From Bacteroidota bacterium (GTDB lineage: Bacteria; Bacteroidota; Bacteroidia; JACCXN01), in the NCBI GenBank assembly GCA_013696965.1, contig JACCXN010000055.1:16183-80182 (forward strand): a stretch of 64,000 nucleotides of DNA, given 5' to 3'. Position numbers and translations under genes: made by a program. Every line of letters starts with the position of its first letter. Positions within the stretch are counted from its first letter, which is position 1. Shown here one piece after another: positions 9,120 through 18,900 of this stretch. Under the pieces are notes generated by a model. The model was not told the DNA's origin. It did not search any database and worked only from the letters and a program-made list of their open reading frames with translations.

Positions 9120-10442
9120 ATGGAAAATGTATCAACAAACAATCAAGTGTTAAAATATAAGGTAAAAGATATGTCCCTTGCTGATTGGGGCAGACGCGAA
9201 ATCAGACTTGCCGAGGCAGAAATGCCAGGCTTAATGGCAATAAGGGAAGAGTTTGGAGCAAAAAAACCATTGAAAGGTGCACGAATTGCTGGTTGCCTTC
9301 ATATGACTATCCAAACAGCAGTGTTGATTGAAACATTAGTTGAACTTGGTGCAGAAGTTACCTGGTCATCATGTAATATTTTTTCAACCCAGGATCATGC
9401 TGCCGCTGCTATAGCTGCTGCCGGAATTCAGGTTTATGCTTGGAAAGGGTTAAACGAAAAGGATTTTGACTGGTGTATAGAGCAGACTCTGTTTTTTGGT
9501 GAAGATAAAAAACCATTGAACATGATTCTTGATGATGGTGGTGATCTTACCAATATGGTTTTTGATAGATATCCTGAATTAGTAAAAGATATCAAAGGTC
9601 TTTCAGAAGAAACTACAACTGGAGTGCACAGACTTTATGAAAGAATGAAAAATGGCACTTTGCCAATTCCTGCCATTAATGTTAACGATTCCGTTACAAA
9701 ATCTAAATTCGACAATAAATATGGTTGTAGAGAATCTCTTGTAGATTCTATTCGTAGAGCCACTGATGTTATGATGGCTGGTAAAGTAGCAGTTGTTGCT
9801 GGTTTTGGCGATGTTGGAAAAGGTTCTGCTGAATCTTTAAGTGGAGCCGGAGCAAGGGTTATTGTTACTGAAATTGATCCAATTTGTGCTCTTCAAGCTG
9901 CAATGGAAGGGTATGAAGTAAAGAAATTTGCTGATGCAGTTAAAGAAGCTGATATTGTGGTTACTGCTACGGGAAATTTTAATATTGTAACAGAAAAAAG
10001 TTTCCGTTCAATGAAAGATAAAGCTATCGTTTGTAATATTGGTCACTTTGACAATGAAATAGACATGGCTTGGTTGAATAAAAACTTTGGACATACCAAA
10101 GAAGAAATCAAACCACAAGTTGATAAATATACTATTGATGGTAATGATGTTATTGTTCTTGCAGAAGGCAGACTTGTGAATTTAGGATGCGCCACAGGTC
10201 ATCCTTCATTTGTAATGTCTAACTCTTTCTCTAACCAAACCCTGGCCCAATTGGAACTTTGGACAAATCCTGGCCAGTATGAAAACAAAGTATATACTTT
10301 GCCTAAGCAACTGGATGAAAAAGTGGCCAGATTACACTTAGCTAAAATTGGTGTTGAGCTCGATGAACTTTCTTCTGAACAAGCAAAATATATTGGAGTA
10401 GATATTAAAGGGCCATTTAAACCGGATTACTACAGATATTAA
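9120..10442 (+). CDS. ahcY: adenosylhomocysteinase (SAH hydrolase)
   Basis: NAD-dependent cytoplasmic enzyme that splits S-adenosylhomocysteine into adenosine and homocysteine, clearing the product inhibitor of methyltransferases. The 440-residue protein shows signature 1 ([21 protein letters not shown]), the NAD-binding loop [20 protein letters not shown], and the C-terminal KPDYYRY that contributes the NAD-contacting lysine and tyrosine. It has its own promoter upstream and a strong terminator 25 bases downstream, so it is monocistronic. Function secure. Confidence 0.98.
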   Translation: MENVSTNNQVLKYKVKDMSLADWGRREIRLAEAEMPGLMAIREEFGAKKPLKGARIAGCLHMTIQTAVLIETLVELGAEVTWSSCNIFSTQDHAAAAIAAAGIQVYAWKGLNEKDFDWCIEQTLFFGEDKKPLNMILDDGGDLTNMVFDRYPELVKDIKGLSEETTTGVHRLYERMKNGTLPIPAINVNDSVTKSKFDNKYGCRESLVDSIRRATDVMMAGKVAVVAGFGDVGKGSAESLSGAGARVIVTEIDPICALQAAMEGYEVKKFADAVKEADIVVTATGNFNIVTEKSFRSMKDKAIVCNIGHFDNEIDMAWLNKNFGHTKEEIKPQVDKYTIDGNDVIVLAEGRLVNLGCATGHPSFVMSNSFSNQTLAQLELWTNPGQYENKVYTLPKQLDEKVARLHLAKIGVELDELSSEQAKYIGVDIKGPFKPDYYRY

Positions 10443-10471
10443 TAGTTGCTTTTATTAGTAAAGATTCAAAA

Positions 10472-10513
10472 AAGGAAGGGGCTGCAAGTTATTTGCAGCC
10501 CCTTCCTTTTTTA
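10472..10513 (+). terminator. strong terminator after ahcY
   Basis: A perfect 16-base stem (10472-10487 with 10493-10508, core ggaaggggctgcaa) with a 5-base loop and a T-run. Flanking A and T runs make it potentially active in both directions. Confidence 0.9.
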
Positions 10514-10550
10514 TAAGAAATTAATTACTGCTGTCGAGTAAAAGTTTTTT

Positions 10551-10661
10551 AGATTCCTCGCTATGCTCAGATTGTAGGCATTTCAAGAGTTTTAGTTTGC
10601 TAAAACATATGTTTCTCACTTTCAATGTAAATCCGAACGAATGCAGTGTAGTGAGGAATCT
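10551..10661. repeat. degenerate palindromic intergenic repeat
   Basis: The ends of this 111-base stretch are imperfect inverted repeats: agattcctcgctatgct at 10551-10567 and agtgtagtgaggaatct at 10645-10661, matching at 13 of 17 positions. The sequence between contains fragments like ccgaacgaa near the right arm. This arrangement resembles the dispersed palindromic elements with gaggaatct-type ends seen between genes in many bacterial genomes. It lies in the 345-base gap between ahcY and the next gene; besides this and the ahcY terminator, nothing else was found in the gap. Dispersal in this genome cannot be tested here. Confidence 0.45.
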
Positions 10662-10787
10662 TTTCTTTTTTACCGGACATTGATTTCATCCCAACAATGT
10701 AAGAAGTAATTGAAGGTTTTATTTGCAATTCTTCCAAACAAAAATAAATGCGATTAATTAGGAAAAATCAAGGTAGTGTTTTTACTA

Positions 10788-11222
10788 TTAATTAGATATA
10801 ATAAGTTTTACCCCGTCATAAGTGGTTTGGTATTGTTTTAAAGGGTATTGAGCTGGGCCTTGTTGAACTGAACCGTCAATAAGAAAAAATTGGGAAGAAC
10901 AACTCCTGTCAACAGCAGAAAAACTATTTGCAGAATCAAGCATTACCACTGCCAATGGATTTTCAGAGTCATAAGTACAATGTCGATCATAGGCCATAAA
11001 TTCATCTTGCGATTTCCTATAAACTATAATTCCTCTTGATCCACCATTTAATTGTGTTGAGCCGCTTATTGCATTTAAATTAAAAAATTCAGGATCAGAT
11101 ACGTGCAGTGTAATGTTTACTGGCACATAGGGCACTGGATGCTCTTCTCTTCTACAGGAACTCAAAACACAAATGCAAATCATGAAAATGGGCACAAAAA
11201 CTCTGTATGTATTAGTTATCAT
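10788..11222 (-). CDS. lipoprotein with a degenerate Rieske-like fold
   Basis: Signal peptide with lipobox LSSC (Cys23) predicts a lipid-anchored envelope protein of 144 residues. The C-terminal half resembles Rieske-type lipoproteins of this phylum: a first loop YDRHCTYDS, a second loop DRSCSSQFFLIDGSVQQGPA, then YPLKQYQTTYDG. In a true Rieske domain the loops are CxH and CxxH and bind a 2Fe-2S cluster. Here they read C82-T-Y84 and C108-S-S-Q111, so both histidine ligands are missing and a cluster is unlikely; the two cysteines could form a disulfide. It stands alone, divergent from the next gene. The fold assignment is an inference from motifs. Confidence 0.6.
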   Translation of the reverse strand: MITNTYRVFVPIFMICICVLSSCRREEHPVPYVPVNITLHVSDPEFFNLNAISGSTQLNGGSRGIIVYRKSQDEFMAYDRHCTYDSENPLAVVMLDSANSFSAVDRSCSSQFFLIDGSVQQGPAQYPLKQYQTTYDGVKLIISN

Positions 11223-11274
11223 TCGTTTTTTTGTATTAATTTAGCGTGAATTAATTTATTTCAAATCTAATCAA

Positions 11275-11580
11275 ATGAAGCGGTTTTTCAAATTCTTGTT
11301 CATGGTTGTGTTTATTTTCTTTACCACTGCTTGTTTTTCTTTTACACAAGGTCAATCAAAGCAGCCTTCAACAAAAAAGAAACACAGTGAGGCTGCAAAG
11401 GAAAAGAGAAGAAAAGAAAAAGAAGTAATTAAATATGAAAACGAATCAAGAAAAAAACACCTTGATATACAAACTAGACAAACCCGAAAAAGAATGAAAA
11501 GGAATATGAAAAACACAACAGTAGCCAAAAACAACAAGAAAGAAATTTTTATAAAAAGATGGTTTTCCAGAAAGAATTAG
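11275..11580 (+). CDS. small exported Lys/Arg-rich protein
   Basis: 101 residues: a hydrophobic N-terminal signal (FFKFLFMVVFIFFTTACFS) followed by a strongly basic, polar remainder such as KKKHSEAAKEKRRKEKEV. The TTAC stretch could serve as a weak lipobox, but the usual residues are only partly met. No domain recognised. It is divergent from the preceding lipoprotein gene, with 52 bases between them that probably hold both promoters. Function unknown; the signal peptide and composition support it as a real gene. Confidence 0.55.
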   Translation: MKRFFKFLFMVVFIFFTTACFSFTQGQSKQPSTKKKHSEAAKEKRRKEKEVIKYENESRKKHLDIQTRQTRKRMKRNMKNTTVAKNNKKEIFIKRWFSRKN

Positions 11581-11693
11581 AGCTTGAATTGGCTGGTTAT
11601 ACTGGGTTTTTAGCACTTTTAGCAAAAAAAAACGCATTTTAAATAAAAAAACATTTTTAGTATGATTTTTTATTTTAAATTTGTTGCACTACT

Positions 11694-12083
11694 ATGGAAA
11701 ACATTGACGTAAAAACGATAATTTATTTTGTAATTGCCATTGTTTGGTTTTTATACAGTACTTTTCGAAAGTCGCAGAATAAGGCCAAAAAACAAAGCGA
11801 GGCACTTCCTCCATTAAAAAACCAAGAAATTAGAGAGATTGTAAAAGAGGATTCATTTTCTGAAAGAAAATATCTTGAGGAAATTCAAAACGCTGAGATA
11901 ATTAGTATAAGGAAACCAAAAATAAAAAAGAAAGTTGCTTCTGCAAAAACAAACCAAGACGATTATTTTTCTGATGCAAACAATCGGATCGAAGACGGTG
12001 ATAAATCATCGGATGTACTTGCAGGCCTTGATCCTAGGGACATGGTTATCTATTCTGAAATATTAAAAAGGCCCATTTACTGA
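11694..12083 (+). CDS. small single-pass membrane protein, unknown function
   Basis: 129 residues with one N-terminal transmembrane segment (IIYFVIAIVWFLYSTF, about residues 9-24) followed by a basic stretch and a charged, probably flexible cytoplasmic tail. The C-terminus is more ordered (DPRDMVIYSEILKRPIY), a short motif common in small Bacteroidota membrane proteins. Located 157 bases before the TonB-dependent receptor gene in the same direction; co-transcription is possible but not shown. No functional call is justified. Confidence 0.6.
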   Translation: MENIDVKTIIYFVIAIVWFLYSTFRKSQNKAKKQSEALPPLKNQEIREIVKEDSFSERKYLEEIQNAEIISIRKPKIKKKVASAKTNQDDYFSDANNRIEDGDKSSDVLAGLDPRDMVIYSEILKRPIY

Positions 12084-12240
12084 TATAACTAATGATTTAA
12101 TAAATTTAAATTGTAAAAAATTTGGAATTGAGTTTTATGATTTTATATCTTTACAGGCTTTATGTCAACTGATTTGTATTATATCCATTGTGTTTATTCT
12201 TTTTTCAACTATATTAAATTAAGTAAATAATTTATTCTAT

Positions 12241-15200
12241 ATGCTAAAACAAATACAACTGTTGTTTTTAATTACTCTTGCTTCGGTTACCATTGCAAAA
12301 GCACAGGTAGGCCAAGGTGGTTTAAAAGGTAAAGTTTTGGACAAGGTAAATAATGAGCCTGTTCCTTTTGCAAATGTTGTTGTGGAATTAAACGGCAATC
12401 AAATTGCAGGTGTTACTACTGATATTGATGGTAATTTTTTCATTAAACCGCTTTCTCCCGGAAAGTATGATGTTAAAGCATCTTTTGTAGGTTATGAGAA
12501 AATTCAAATATCCGGAGTAGTAGTTTCTTCTGATCAAATTGCTTTCTTAAATATTAAAATGTCTCAGGGTATTGAACTTGCTACTTTTGAAAAAGTGGAG
12601 TATGAAGTTCCTTTGATATCTAAAGATAAAACTTCTTCTGGAGGTACTGTTACCCGGGAGGAAATTGCCAAAATGCCGGGGCGTTCCGCGGAAATGGCCG
12701 CTCTTACTGTAGGTGGTATTTATTCTGCTGACGGTGAAAGAGGTAGTGTAAGAGGAGCAAGAGAGGATGCAACGGATACTTATATTGATGGTGTTAAAGT
12801 TAGAGGTGCAGTTACAGTTCCTAACCAGGCTATTGAACAAGTTACTGTTATTATGGGAGGAGTACCTGCTCAATATGGTGATGCTACCGGAGGTATTATT
12901 AGTATTACAACCAGGGGCGCATCTTCCACTTATTTTGGAGGGGTGGAGCTTATTTCTTCTCAATTAACAGATGCATATGGTTATAATCTTATGGGTTATA
13001 CCCTTTCCGGACCTTTATTAATGAAAAATGATCCTCAGGATTCTACCAAGAAAAAACCTTTAGTTGGATTTTTCTTTTCTGGTGAATTGAAATCTGAAAA
13101 GGACCCTCGTCCTTCAGCCATTGGTTCTTGGAAAGTGAATGAAGATAAAATGCAATCACTCAGAGACAATCCTTCCAAACCTGTTGGGACCGGTTTCTTT
13201 CCTACCGGTGAGTTTGTAAGGACAAGTGATATGGAGCAAATTAAAGCAAGACAAAATGTTTCTACTAAAGGAGCTGTGGTTGCAGGCAAAATTGATATTA
13301 ATACCAGTACAAACACCCATCTTACACTGGGTGGTACAATGGACTATGGAACAAAGAGAACGGGTGTTTCTAATGATATTAATAGGAATGTTTTTGAAAA
13401 TACTTTGTTTAACTCTGACCATAATCCATTAATAACAGAAAATGTGTGGAGGGTTTATACAAATTTCACACATCGTTTTACTGGCGATGCCATGCAGGAA
13501 GAATCTGCTTCAGTAATTAAAAATGCATACTATTCTTTGCAGTTGGATTATTCCAAAAACAACAGAAGAATTGAGGACCCGATTCACAAAGACAAAATTT
13601 TCAACTATGGTCATATTGGAAAATTCAATTCTACATTTGTGAATTACTATACTCCTTTTCCTGTTTTTGAAGACTCTACTGGATTAACTGCATACGTGCA
13701 TGAGAATTTTCAACAAACTGCTTATGAATTTGAACCTGGCACCAGCAATCCTATTCTTGCTAATTATACACAGAATTACTATGATTTATATGAGGACCCT
13801 GCAGGGCATTATGAAAATCCTCAACAAGTAATTGAAGGAGGAGGTTTGTTAAATGGACGTTATCCAATGAATAAATCTCGTGGTCATGTTTATGATATTT
13901 GGAACGCACCTGGAATGCCTTACAATGGATATTCAATTATGGACAATTCTCAGTTCAGAGTAAGAGCTACCGGATCTGCAGATATTAAAAACCACGCTAT
14001 TCTTGTAGGTTTTGAATACGAACAGCGCTCAGATAGATTTTTTAATGTTACAAACCCTTATCAATTGTGGCAAAGAGCCAGAGATCTTGCAAACCTGCAC
14101 ATACAACAACGTGATGTTGCTAACCCAGAAGTGGTTTACACGGAGGGGAATCCAATTCCAACCATCACTTATAAAAGGTTTAATAATTCTCCAGGAGAGT
14201 ATGACAATTTTAATGGTGACGAAACCCAGTCCTTTTTTGATTATAATTTAAGAGGAAAATTAAACCTGGATCAGGATGGCCTTGATTTTCTTGATGTGGA
14301 TTCTTACGATCCAAGCCTTTATACGCTTGATATGTTTAGTGCAAATGAATTGTTGAATGAGGGTTATAATTTTGTTAGCTATGCCGGATATAACCACAAA
14401 GGAGAAAGACTTAAAGGGAAGCCAAGTTTTGATGGTTTCTTTAACGATAGAGATGAATTTGGAAATTTAAAACGTGAAATAGGTGCTTTTCAGCCAATTT
14501 ACATTGCAGGGTATATTCAGGATAAATTTGCTTTTGAAGATCTTATTTTTAATGTTGGTCTTCGTGTTGACAGGTTTGATGCCAATCAGTTTGTTTTGAA
14601 AGATCCTTATTCTTTATTTGAAACAAGGAAAGCTGCTGAACTTCCTGCTGATTTACGCCCTTCCAATATTGGCGATAACTTCGTTGTTTATACCTCAGAT
14701 GATGCGACTGCAGATATTTCTGAGCCAAATTCAATTTTAGGTTACAGAGATGGCGATAAATGGTATAACGCTAAAGGAATTGAATTGAATGACCCTAGTG
14801 TGCTTCTAACTTCTAAGGGCGTTACGGCTCCATGGTTGCTTAATCCTGATAAGAGAAATGCAAGTACTGATCTTACCAGTTCTGCATTTACAGATTATAC
14901 TCCACAGGTAATAGTTATGCCGCGTATCGCTTTTTCATTCCCTATTTCTGATGAAGCATTGTTTTTCGCACATTATGATGTACTTGCAAAAAGACCAGGA
15001 AGTGGCTTAAGATTAGATCCTACGGATTATCTTTTTCTTCAAAGTGGTCCGAATTCAACTTTAAACAATCCAAATTTGAAACCTGAGAAAACAATTACCT
15101 ATGAATTGGGTTTTCAACAAAAGTTAACTTATAGCTCTTCTTTGAAGTTTTCTGCCTTCTACAATGAAATGAGAGACATGGTTCAGGTGATAAACGTGAA

Positions 15201-15972
15201 TTATGCTTATCCAAGAACCTATAGAACTTATGGTAATATGGATTTTGGAACAGTAAAAGGGATGACAATTGTTTATGATTTAAGAAGGACCGGAAATATT
15301 TCACTTAGAGCATCTTATACTTTGCAATTTGCTGATGGTACAGGCTCTAGTGCAACTACCGGTTTAAATATGATCAATGCTGGCCAGCCCAATTTAAGAA
15401 CAGCATTTCCTTTGGAATTTGACCAGCGCCACAATTTTACCGCAAGTCTTGATTTTAGATTTGGAAAAGGAAAAAATTACAATGGCCCGGTTTGGTTTGA
15501 TAAGCAGGTTTTCTCAAATACCGGTCTAAATGTTCTGGGAATGGCAGGCTCAGGTACTCCTTATTCCCAGCAGTCTAACATTAGCCCGGAAGCATTAGTG
15601 AATGGCGGTAGAAGTGTAATGAAAGGAAGCATGAATGGATCAAGAAATCCAGGACAAATGCGCCTTAGTTTAAGATTAGACAAAGACATTGATTTGCAGT
15701 GGGGTAAAGAGGAAGAGAAAAAGAAAAAAGCTGCTTTAAATGTTTACCTATGGGTTCAAAATGTGTTAAATACCAAGAATGTTATTAATGTTTACAGAGC
15801 TACAGGGAATCCTGACGATGATGGTTTTTTGAATGCTGCCGAATATCAGCAAGGCATCCAGCAGCAAAACGATGAAGCTGCTTACAGAGAATTATATGCT
15901 CTTAAAGTTAACAATCCACGTAATTACAGTATGCCAAGAACAATAAGGTTAGGAGTAATCCTGAGCTTTTAA
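12241..15972 (+). CDS. TonB-dependent receptor with N-terminal carboxypeptidase-regulatory-like domain
   Basis: Large outer-membrane beta-barrel receptor, 1243 residues. Signal peptide ends about at IAKAQ (residue ~22). An immunoglobulin-like CarboxypepD_reg domain follows (about 28-115; GKVLDKVNNEPVPFANVVVE and DGNFFIKPLSPGKYDVKASF). Then comes a plug domain (about 130-230; REEIAKMPGRSAEMAALTVG and DTYIDGVKV), and a barrel to the C-terminus, ending in alternating aromatic/hydrophobic residues (RLGVILSF). Substrate unknown. No SusD-like lipoprotein follows, so it is not a standard SusCD pair; instead the next two genes encode a 1331-residue exported protein (23-base gap) and a PorV/PorQ-like barrel (36-base gap). 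This suggests one outer-membrane operon. Confidence 0.92.
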   Translation: MLKQIQLLFLITLASVTIAKAQVGQGGLKGKVLDKVNNEPVPFANVVVELNGNQIAGVTTDIDGNFFIKPLSPGKYDVKASFVGYEKIQISGVVVSSDQIAFLNIKMSQGIELATFEKVEYEVPLISKDKTSSGGTVTREEIAKMPGRSAEMAALTVGGIYSADGERGSVRGAREDATDTYIDGVKVRGAVTVPNQAIEQVTVIMGGVPAQYGDATGGIISITTRGASSTYFGGVELISSQLTDAYGYNLMGYTLSGPLLMKNDPQDSTKKKPLVGFFFSGELKSEKDPRPSAIGSWKVNEDKMQSLRDNPSKPVGTGFFPTGEFVRTSDMEQIKARQNVSTKGAVVAGKIDINTSTNTHLTLGGTMDYGTKRTGVSNDINRNVFENTLFNSDHNPLITENVWRVYTNFTHRFTGDAMQEESASVIKNAYYSLQLDYSKNNRRIEDPIHKDKIFNYGHIGKFNSTFVNYYTPFPVFEDSTGLTAYVHENFQQTAYEFEPGTSNPILANYTQNYYDLYEDPAGHYENPQQVIEGGGLLNGRYPMNKSRGHVYDIWNAPGMPYNGYSIMDNSQFRVRATGSADIKNHAILVGFEYEQRSDRFFNVTNPYQLWQRARDLANLHIQQRDVANPEVVYTEGNPIPTITYKRFNNSPGEYDNFNGDETQSFFDYNLRGKLNLDQDGLDFLDVDSYDPSLYTLDMFSANELLNEGYNFVSYAGYNHKGERLKGKPSFDGFFNDRDEFGNLKREIGAFQPIYIAGYIQDKFAFEDLIFNVGLRVDRFDANQFVLKDPYSLFETRKAAELPADLRPSNIGDNFVVYTSDDATADISEPNSILGYRDGDKWYNAKGIELNDPSVLLTSKGVTAPWLLNPDKRNASTDLTSSAFTDYTPQVIVMPRIAFSFPISDEALFFAHYDVLAKRPGSGLRLDPTDYLFLQSGPNSTLNNPNLKPEKTITYELGFQQKLTYSSSLKFSAFYNEMRDMVQVINVNYAYPRTYRTYGNMDFGTVKGMTIVYDLRRTGNISLRASYTLQFADGTGSSATTGLNMINAGQPNLRTAFPLEFDQRHNFTASLDFRFGKGKNYNGPVWFDKQVFSNTGLNVLGMAGSGTPYSQQSNISPEALVNGGRSVMKGSMNGSRNPGQMRLSLRLDKDIDLQWGKEEEKKKKAALNVYLWVQNVLNTKNVINVYRATGNPDDDGFLNAAEYQQGIQQQNDEAAYRELYALKVNNPRNYSMPRTIRLGVILSF

Positions 15973-15995
15973 TAAATTTTTATAAAAAAATCTAT

Positions 15996-18900
15996 ATGAA
16001 AAAATTAAGCTTTTTATTCTTAAATATTTCTGTTTGCCTTGTTTTTGTTGCAAATACTACTTTCGCAAAAAATAGTACTAATAGTTCCAATGGAGGGCAA
16101 AACAATCCTGGTTCAAACCAAAACACCCCTTCCTTGGCCGCTGGTTGCGCAGTTGCTAGTGCTTCCCGTGATCTTGATTTAAACAATGTTAGAGCTTTAA
16201 TTCACACTGGTGGAGATATGTGGTGGGATCTTGTTGGAAGTCCCAGATATGAAATTCCTAAAGGTTCAGGAAATCATTCTATGTTTTCAGGAGCACTCTG
16301 GATGGGTGGTGTGGATGTTAATGGACAATTAAAATTAGCTGCTCAAAGATTTCGTAATAAAGGAAATGATTATTGGCCTGGTCCTTTAAACAAAATAACC
16401 GTAGATATTGATGCTCCTACTTGCTATGAATACGATAAGTTTTTTGTTACAACAAGAGCGGAGGTTGAGGAATTCAATGCCTGGTTTTTGGCTACTCAGG
16501 ATAATCCTGCACAAGCTGCTTTAGATTTTCCCGGATACCTTATTCCTAAATCTATTTTGGATTGGCCTGCCCATGGTAATCCTGGCAATAATGAAGGATA
16601 TTACCTTGCACCTTATTTTAAGAGAGATGGATCAACTGGGGCATACAACCCTTATGACGGTGACTATCCTGGATACGAGTTGGTTTCCGGAGGTGAATGT
16701 GGAACAACAAGAGATGTGAAACTTTACGGTGATAAAAACCTATGGTGGGTATTTAACGATAAAGGAAATGTACATACTGAAACAGGTGGTTCACCAATTG
16801 GTATGGAAGTGAGAGCGCAAGCCTTTGCCTTTTCTACAAACGATGAAATTAACAATATGACATTTTACAATTATGAACTTATTAACCGTTCAACCTTTTC
16901 ACTTGAAAATACCTATTTTGGTGTATGGGCTGATGCAGATTTAGGTTTTTACGATGATGATTTTGTTGGTTGCGATGTTCAAAGAGGATTAGGTTATGCT
17001 TACAATGGCGCGGAAACTGATGGTACTGGTGCACCAGGACATTATAAAGGTACTCCTCCTGCTATAGGTATTGACTTTTTTGAAGGGCCTTATCAAGACA
17101 ATGATGGGATAGATAACCCTTTGGTTTATGATTACAATCTTGCTAAAGCAGGTAATGGTATTCCCTATTCTGGTCTTGGTATTGGCTATGGTGATGGGAT
17201 TATAGACAATGAACGTTTTGGGATGTCACGTTTCCTGTATCACAATAAAGGAGGTCAAGGTGCTAACGCTATTCAGGAACCAGAAACAGCTCCAGATTAT
17301 TATAATTTCCTAAGAGGTATATGGAAAGACAATACTAAAATGGTATATGGAGGAAACGGTCACGTTTCTGGTGGAGGAGTTGGTGAATGCAATTATATGT
17401 TTCCAGGAACTACTGATCCAATTGGATGGGGTACAAATGGAGCGCCACAACTAAACTGGACAGAAGAAACTGCTCTCAATGTTGCTGCTGATAGACGTTT
17501 TGCTCAATCAGCAGGACCCTTTGTTCTTAAACCGGGAGCTGTAAATAATATTACTGTTGGTGTGGTATGGGCTCAGGCACTTTCAGGTGGTCCTTTTGCA
17601 TCTGTGGAAAAGTTAAAAATTGTAGATGATAAAGCACAATCTTTATTTGATAATTGCTTTAGAATTCTTAATGGACCCGATGCTCCTGAATTAACTATTA
17701 AAGAATTAGATAAAGAGCTTATACTTTATTTAAGTAACCCAAGAGGGAATAATGTGAATGAATCGTATATTGAAAAAGACTATACAATTCCTTCCATAAA
17801 TATTGAAACAGGACAAGCTTTTGACCAATTTTATAGATTCCAGGGATATCTTATTTACCAGGTAAAGGATGGAACTGTAACGGCAGATGAAATTGGGAAT
17901 CCGGATAGAGCAAGATTAACTGCACAGGTTGATATTAAAGATGGCGTTTCAAGGTTAATTAATTTTAAATTTGATGAAAATATTCTTGCAAATGTACCTG
18001 AAGATGTTATAATCAATGGTACGGATAAAGGAATTTACCATTCATTTAGAATTCTCGAAGATAAATTTGCTTTAAATGCTAAAAAACTTGTTAATCATAA
18101 GCCTTATTACTTTTTAGCAATTGCTTATGCTTACAATAATTTCAAACAGTATAATCCTCTTCAGCCGTCAGGATTAGATGGACAAACTAAAACCTATAAA
18201 TTAAGCCGTAAGACTGCTAGTGGGAGTATTAAAGCTTTTAAAGCTGTTCCGCATAATTCATCACCCAGAGAAACTGGTATTTTAGTTAACAGTTCATATG
18301 GCGATCAGCCAATAATTACTAGGATTGAAGGTCAAGGTAATGGAGGATTAAACATTGAATTTTCTGCTGAGAGCGAAGCCCAAATATTCTCTGCAGGTAA
18401 AATTGAATTTCCTGTTTACAAAAAAGGATTTGGGCCTGTTGATATTAAAGTTGTAGATCCGTTAAATGTTCCTGATGCAACTTTTGAGATTAAATTAAAT
18501 GTCCCGGGAACTTCTTCTATTGACACTGCCAGCTGGATACTTACTAACACTTCAGCTTTTGAAGTGGATGGACAAAGCTATGCCGCTGGAGAATTTGTTG
18601 TAAATTCTGGAACCTCAATTAAAGTAGCTTATGAGCAATTAATTCCGGCCATTGGCCTTTCTATTCGTATCGAACAGGCCGAAAATCCTGGAATTCCTAC
18701 TTCACTTACCAATGGTTACATTGGGGCTTCCATGGAATTTAATGATGAACAAAACAGATGGCTTACAGGTGTTTCTGATGCTGAGCAGTTCAGTCAAACC
18801 AATTGGATTCGTTCTGGTACTTTTGATGATACAACAATGTTTAATTATCCATACAATAAAATATATTTTGATTATGGTGGAAAAGACGATAAAGAAATAT

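Noticed and set aside
12547..12963. 138-codon minus-strand frame inside the TonB-dependent receptor gene
   Set aside because: Shadow of the receptor's coding strand; Asn/Ser-rich low-complexity translation with no domain.
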